Of a stretch of 18,957 nucleotides of DNA, positions 15,136-18,957 are shown piece by piece (the stretch's first letter is position 1; each line of letters starts with the position of its first letter). Made by a program: the position numbers and the translations under genes. Location: the NCBI GenBank assembly GCA_039961635.1, contig JABRWB010000096.1, positions 1 through 18,957 on the forward strand, given 5' to 3'. This stretch comes from a bacterium (GTDB lineage Bacteria > 4484-113 > JAGGVC01). Below the pieces are notes generated by a model, which was given only the letters and a program-made list of their open reading frames with translations, was not told the DNA's origin and did not search any database.

Positions 15136-16299
15136 ATGGACGTAACGATTCTCGATCTTTTGGTGCAACTCGTCGAGCACTCCGCGAGTGACCTTCACCT
15201 TACGGCCGGCGTGCCGCCGTCGCTGCGGATTCACGGCCACCTGGTCAGGCTGGATTACAAGCCGATGACGCCGGAAGATACCCGCAACCTGGCCTTCAGC
15301 ATGATCCGTGAGGATCAGCGGAAAAAATTCGAGGTGGAGCGCGAGCTTGACTTCGGCTACAGCCAGAAGGGTATCGGCCGCTTCCGCTGCAATATGTTTT
15401 GGCAGCGCGAATCGATCGGCCTGGTCATGCGCGCCATCTCGGAAAAGATTCCCACGATGGAGGAGCTTTTGCTTCCCGACGTGATGAAGGAAGTGATCAT
15501 GCTCCCGCGCGGTCTGTGCCTCGTAACCGGACCGACCGGCTCCGGCAAAAGCACCTCGCTGGCCGCGATGATAAACGTCATCAACGAAACCAAGGATCTT
15601 CACATCGTGACGATGGAAGACCCGATCGAGTACGTCCACCAGCACAAGAAATGCAACGTCAACCAGCGCGAAGTGGGCAGTGACACCCCGTCGTTTGCGA
15701 GCGCGCTGAAACGCGTCCTGCGCCAGGATCCGGACGTGATCCTGGTCGGCGAAATGCGCGACCTGGAAACGATTTCCACCGCAATCACCGCGGCCGAAAC
15801 CGGCCACCTTGTTTTCGCCACTTTGCACACCAACAACGCCCCGCTGACCATCGACCGTATCGTTGACGTTTTCCCGAGCGAGCAGCAGGACCAAATCCGC
15901 GCCCAGCTGGCGAACTCGCTGCAGTGCATAATCTCCCAGCAGCTGCTTCCGCTGGCCGAGGGGGGCGGGCGCGTGGCCGCGTTCGAAGTGATGCTCAACA
16001 TTCCGGCAATCCGCAACCTCATCCGCGAGAAAAAGGAATTTCAGATCCACTCGACGATGATGACGCACAGCAAGCTCGGAATGCAGACGATGGACCAGTG
16101 CCTGCGCGACAGGTATCTCGACCGGCTCATCACGCTTGAGACAGCGCTCGCGCATGCGGGCAACGTGGGTAACCTGCAGCGCCTGATTTCGGCGGCGGCT
16201 GCTCAGGGTGCGGAGCGCCCGAAGCGCCCCGGAAGCGGCGGGCTGACGCGTACGGAAAGCGGAGAAAGCTACTTCGACGGCGCAAGCATCGGCGTATAA
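15136..16299 (+). CDS. pilT: Type IV pilus retraction ATPase
   Basis: 387 residues. ATG with GAGGT 7 nt upstream, 63 nt after pilB. The N-terminal PAS-like domain has SASDLHLTAGVPPSLRIHG (16-34), the PilT hallmark. ATPase motifs: Walker A GPTGSGKST (132-140), Asp box MEDPIEYVH (160-168), Walker B DPDVILVGEMRD (198-209) and His box ETGHLVFATLHTN (221-233). The AIRNLIREKK motif at 291-300, needed for retraction in characterised PilT proteins, is intact. The last 40 residues (after LQRLISAA) are a variable Gly/Ser/Arg-rich tail. It depolymerises pili, giving twitching motility and DNA uptake. There is no zinc CxxC, as expected. Stop TAA. Confidence 0.97.
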   Translation: MDVTILDLLVQLVEHSASDLHLTAGVPPSLRIHGHLVRLDYKPMTPEDTRNLAFSMIREDQRKKFEVERELDFGYSQKGIGRFRCNMFWQRESIGLVMRAISEKIPTMEELLLPDVMKEVIMLPRGLCLVTGPTGSGKSTSLAAMINVINETKDLHIVTMEDPIEYVHQHKKCNVNQREVGSDTPSFASALKRVLRQDPDVILVGEMRDLETISTAITAAETGHLVFATLHTNNAPLTIDRIVDVFPSEQQDQIRAQLANSLQCIISQQLLPLAEGGGRVAAFEVMLNIPAIRNLIREKKEFQIHSTMMTHSKLGMQTMDQCLRDRYLDRLITLETALAHAGNVGNLQRLISAAAAQGAERPKRPGSGGLTRTESGESYFDGASIGV

Positions 16300-16303
16300 C
16301 TCC

Positions 16304-16323
16304 CCGATTTGGGGTAAAATCGG
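16304..16323 (+). other. Small hairpin in the pilT-pilC gap
   Basis: CCGATTT and AAATCGG pair (7 bp, 6-nt loop) 5 nt after the pilT stop; a second GC-rich inverted repeat follows near 16333-16350. No T tract follows, so this may tune pilC expression or mRNA stability rather than end transcription. The gap (16300-16416) contains no other visible feature. Confidence 0.25.
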
Positions 16324-16416
16324 CATGTTTGCCGCCGGAAGCGGGCGGTTTCCGCCGCATGGGTGGAACCAAATGCGGCGAATCCGGTCTAATTGCTTTG
16401 AGGAGATGGCGCAAGT

Positions 16417-17634
16417 ATGAAGACATTCGTTTATCAGGCTAAGGATGCGCAAGGGAAGGTAATCACCTCCACGGTGGAGGCCGACAATCCCAAATCCGTT
16501 ATAGACGCTTTACGCAACGAAGGCTTTTACGTAACCAAAATCCACGAGAAGCGCCGTCCGTTCAATCCGTTCGCGCTTGTCGAGCGGCTTTTCAAAGTCG
16601 GGCTGAAAGAGCTGACCATATTCTCCCGCCAGTTCGCGCTGCTTCTGAACGCCGGCCTGACAATCTCCGAATGCCTCGACACCGTCGAGGAGCAAACCCA
16701 AAACAACAGCTTCCGGGAAATACTTCACAAGGTCAAGCTGGACATCCAATCCGGAGAGACGATGACCTCCGCGATGAAGAAACATCCCCGCGCCTTTTCC
16801 AACTTCTTCATCTCGATGGTCCACTCCGGAGAAATCGGCGGTGCGTTGGACACCATCTTGGAGCGCGTCGCCGCGTTTTACGAGAAAGAGCTCGAGCTTC
16901 GCAACAAAGTCAAGAGCGCGATGGTTTATCCGGTCGTCGTCAGCATCTTCGCGACGGTCATCTCGCTGTTCATGTTGCTTTACATCGTTCCCCAGTTCGC
17001 CGCGTTTTACAACGAATTTTCGGGCGGCCAGGCACAGCTTCCATTGTTGACCCGTCGTTTGCTCGAAATCTCCGACTGGCTGCTTAAATACTGGTATTAC
17101 TTGGCTGCCATCCCGATATTCATCGTGCTTTTCATAAAATTCCGCCACAGCAAGTGGGGGCACAAGCTGCTCGATCCGATCGTCCTTCGCATCCCCATAT
17201 TCGGCCCGCTGGCCAGAAAGGTCGCCATCACGCGTTTCACCCGTACGTTCGCGACGCTGAACGAAAGCGGCGTGCCGATATTGGAAGCTCTCGAAGTCGC
17301 CCGCAACGTCGCGACGAACGACGTAATCAAGAACGCCATTATTTACACTAGAGACCGTATCCGCGAGGGAGAAAGCCTGCATGCGCCGATGAAGCGCACC
17401 CGCGTGTTTCCGCCGCTTGTCACCAACCTGATAAGCGTCGGCGAGGAAGCCGGTAACCTGGAAGAAATTCTCAACAAGCTTTCCGACTATTACGACAGCG
17501 AAATAGACGCGACCATCCGTGCTCTCGCGAGTATGATTGAGCCGATGATGATTGTTATTATCGGTGCTGTCGTGGGCACGATAGTGATAGCGCTGTATCT
17601 GCCGATCTTCAATCTTGTAAATGTAATCAAGTAG
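16417..17634 (+). CDS. pilC: Type IV pilus inner-membrane platform protein
   Basis: 405 residues, normal PilC/GspF length. ATG with GAGGAG 11 nt upstream. The N-terminus TFVYQAKDAQGKV is the usual PilC opening. Two T2SF domains are present: about 66-190 (FSRQFALLLNAGLTISECLD, then VHSGEIGGALDTILERVA) and 269-391 (RFTRTFATLNESGVPILEAL, then ISVGEEAGNLEEILNKLSDY). Three membrane segments are predicted at about 170-195, 223-241 and 374-396. It anchors PilB and PilT and guides pilins into the fibre. Third gene of the operon, 117 nt after pilT. Stop TAG. Pilins and pilM-Q are not in the window. Confidence 0.96.
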   Translation: MKTFVYQAKDAQGKVITSTVEADNPKSVIDALRNEGFYVTKIHEKRRPFNPFALVERLFKVGLKELTIFSRQFALLLNAGLTISECLDTVEEQTQNNSFREILHKVKLDIQSGETMTSAMKKHPRAFSNFFISMVHSGEIGGALDTILERVAAFYEKELELRNKVKSAMVYPVVVSIFATVISLFMLLYIVPQFAAFYNEFSGGQAQLPLLTRRLLEISDWLLKYWYYLAAIPIFIVLFIKFRHSKWGHKLLDPIVLRIPIFGPLARKVAITRFTRTFATLNESGVPILEALEVARNVATNDVIKNAIIYTRDRIREGESLHAPMKRTRVFPPLVTNLISVGEEAGNLEEILNKLSDYYDSEIDATIRALASMIEPMMIVIIGAVVGTIVIALYLPIFNLVNVIK

Positions 17635-17694
17635 CGTCATCATCTGGCAATGCCGCTATTTCTCCAGCCTTCGGGCTCTATCGCCGCGAATGCT

Positions 17695-17703
17695 TGATAT
17701 AAT
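17695..17703 (+). promoter_or_regulatory. Extended -10 promoter of the PAS-phosphatase gene
   Basis: TGATATAAT: a perfect TATAAT at 17698-17703 preceded by TGn. No -35 match is seen at 16-18 nt. The predicted start near 17710 leaves a short leader of about 17 nt before the ATG at 17727. This suggests the gene can be transcribed independently of pilC. Confidence 0.5.
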
Positions 17704-17726
17704 CGCTTCGCCGCGCGGCAACAACA

Positions 17727-18839
17727 ATGGAATTCGAATCGCTCAATCTTGTCGGGTTGCTCCACCAACTCGGTATCGGTTTGTACATCACCGATACCGA
17801 CAGGCGGATCATTTTTTGGAACAAGCGCGCCGAGCACATCCTTGGATGGACCGCCGATGAAGTCGTAGGCAAGCATTGCCGCGACAACCTGCTGGACCAC
17901 ATCGACAAGGAAGGTCGTCCCCTTTGCGATTCGCAGTATTGCCCCTTGTTCAAGGCCATTACAACCGCCAGGGCTTCGGATGAGCCGGTGATCGCTTATG
18001 CAAGAAAAAGCGACGGCGCGCGTCTGTGCGTGTCCTTAAACGTCGCTCCGGTATACGATAGGAACGGAATTGTCATCGGCGGAGTCGAGACTTTTCGCGA
18101 CGAAAGCGAGCGCGAGCGACAGCTCGGAATCGCCAAACGCGTTCAAGAGCACGTCATCAAGTTCACGGAATTCGACGACCCGCGGATAAGCTTCGGACAA
18201 CTAACGGAAGCCCGCGACGAAGTTACCGGGGACTTCAGCCATGTGTACCAGCCGCAGGCCGATTCGTACGGTCTTGTCGTCGCGGACGTTATCGGTCATG
18301 GATTTTCCGCCGCGCTGATCACAACGATGATTCACTCGTTCTTTCACGAAAACGTGGAGCTTTGGATCGAACCCTCATCCATGCTCGCCAACCTGAATGA
18401 AAGGATATGCGCTCTTGGAATGGACTACATTTGCGCCTCCGTGGCGCTGGCCAGAATTGACCTTAATCCCTTGAGCTGCACGGTCACCCACGCGGGCGCG
18501 CCCGGCATAGTTTGCCTTCGCGACGGCAAGCCGGTTTGGGTTGGCGAAGCGGGCGGAGTGCCGTGCGGCATGTTCGACCGCGAAATTTACGCGGAAGAAA
18601 CCTTCGACATCCAGCCCGGAGACCGCATATTGGCCCACAGCGATGGTGCGACGGACATAGTTTTGGAAGACGGAACGCTTTTGGGCGCGGAAAAGCTTTA
18701 TGAAATAATTGGCGGGATAAAGCCGGGCAATGAGCAAGCGGGCCTCGCGGAAAAATTCGGCGAGTTATACCGGCTTTCGTCGGAAGTGACGCTGCGCGAC
18801 GACCTCACGCTTTTGACTGCTTACATTGATCCGCAGTAA
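17727..18839 (+). CDS. PAS domain - SpoIIE/RsbU-type PP2C serine phosphatase
   Basis: 370 residues, soluble. PAS domain at about 8-126 (GIGLYITDTDRRIIFWNKRA, then ILGWTADEVVG; the PAC end has SLNVAPVYDRNGIVIGGVET). It contains Cys51, Cys67 and Cys72 in CRDNLLDHID...LCDSQYCPL, a cysteine pattern found in a subset of PAS sensors. The phosphatase domain spans about 155-367, with metal-binding acidic residues at Asp169 (TGDFSH, where family members often have GGDFYD), Asp187 (VADVIGHGFSAAL), Asp306 (HSDGATD) and Asp359 (RDDLTLLTAY). Members of the family dephosphorylate anti-sigma-factor antagonists or related phosphoserine proteins in response to a signal. No STAS antagonist or RsbW-like kinase is in the window, so its partner is unknown. 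No strong ribosome site precedes the ATG. It lies 92 nt after pilC, where pilS often stands. Stop TAA. Confidence 0.93.
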   Translation: MEFESLNLVGLLHQLGIGLYITDTDRRIIFWNKRAEHILGWTADEVVGKHCRDNLLDHIDKEGRPLCDSQYCPLFKAITTARASDEPVIAYARKSDGARLCVSLNVAPVYDRNGIVIGGVETFRDESERERQLGIAKRVQEHVIKFTEFDDPRISFGQLTEARDEVTGDFSHVYQPQADSYGLVVADVIGHGFSAALITTMIHSFFHENVELWIEPSSMLANLNERICALGMDYICASVALARIDLNPLSCTVTHAGAPGIVCLRDGKPVWVGEAGGVPCGMFDREIYAEETFDIQPGDRILAHSDGATDIVLEDGTLLGAEKLYEIIGGIKPGNEQAGLAEKFGELYRLSSEVTLRDDLTLLTAYIDPQ

Positions 18840-18846
18840 ACGCGGA

Positions 18847-18868
18847 AAGGCCCCTGTTCAGGGGCCTT
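18847..18868 (+). terminator. Strong hairpin after the PAS-phosphatase gene
   Basis: AAGGCCCCTG and CAGGGGCCTT form a perfect 10-bp inverted repeat around TT, starting 7 nt past the stop codon. The following bases are CCCAATTCC, without a T tract, so it is an atypical intrinsic terminator; position and stability support an end-of-transcript role. Nothing recognisable follows to the window end (18869-18957). Confidence 0.55.
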
Positions 18869-18957
18869 CCCAATTCCGGCGTGCGAAGCGAGCAAACTAC
18901 CCGCACTTTCCCGTCGGGCCTCACACGCCTTTGCCTGTCGTCACGCGCCAGATATAC

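Noticed and set aside
15109-16452. Minus-strand open frame of 447 codons opposite pilT
   Set aside because: A shadow of pilT: the plus strand carries Walker, Asp-box, His-box and AIRNLIREKK motifs, while the antisense protein resembles nothing and has no ribosome site.
16510-17643. Minus-strand open frame of 377 codons opposite pilC
   Set aside because: A shadow of pilC, whose paired T2SF domains and membrane segments are unmistakable on the plus strand.
17666-17677. Hairpin with TTCG loop after pilC as a terminator
   Set aside because: The stem is only 4 bp and no T tract follows; it sits just upstream of the next promoter but is too weak to call.
18869-18957. Possible RNA gene or start of another gene at the right edge
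   Set aside because: No tRNA-like arms, ribosome site or open frame can be supported in these 89 bases.

Overview
The window looks like chromosomal DNA of a moderately GC-rich bacterium with a Gram-negative-type envelope. Evidence: two lipoproteins with signal peptides and lipobox cysteines, a type IV pilus motor operon, clear Shine-Dalgarno sites, sigma70-like promoters, and GTG/TTG starts beside ATG. The phylum cannot be named from the sequence. Conserved genes read at about 60% GC by eye. The stretch from about 7.9 to 11.5 kb is visibly poorer: 60-base lines I counted there gave 45-52%, against 62-63% in two lines near 12 kb. No gap between genes exceeds 200 bases, and I saw no rRNA, tRNA, CRISPR array, IS element or integrase.

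Left part (1-7883, all minus strand). Reading in transcription order from the right: gatC and gatA (two of the three subunits of the tRNA amidotransferase; gatB is not here), two tandem DinB-fold paralogues, a small membrane-anchored protein, a flavodoxin-fold quinone reductase-like enzyme, a three-gene cluster (unknown 122-residue protein, a small gene interrupted by an in-frame TAG, cutA), and a GH57 alpha-glucan-active glycosidase that runs off the left edge.

Middle (8057-13078). Two large convergent predicted lipoproteins. The plus-strand one is an unrecognised 772-residue protein. The minus-strand one has a dockerin-like calcium-binding pair, three PKD-like repeats and a C-terminal region with seven propeller-like repeats. 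GC content changes sharply inside this second gene, at the PKD/propeller junction.

Right part (13270-18839, plus strand). pilB, pilT and pilC encode the extension ATPase, retraction ATPase and inner-membrane platform of a type IV pilus. They have a near-consensus promoter in front of pilB. They are followed by a PAS plus SpoIIE-type PP2C phosphatase with its own extended -10 promoter, and then a strong hairpin.

Most genes are ordinary. The points most worth a second look are the TAG-interrupted small gene beside cutA, the mosaic lipoprotein, the PAS-phosphatase placed after pilC, and the long G tracts in gatCA. I did not find a clear, complete, undescribed multi-gene system; the best candidate for something uncharacterised is the small module at 2607-3278.
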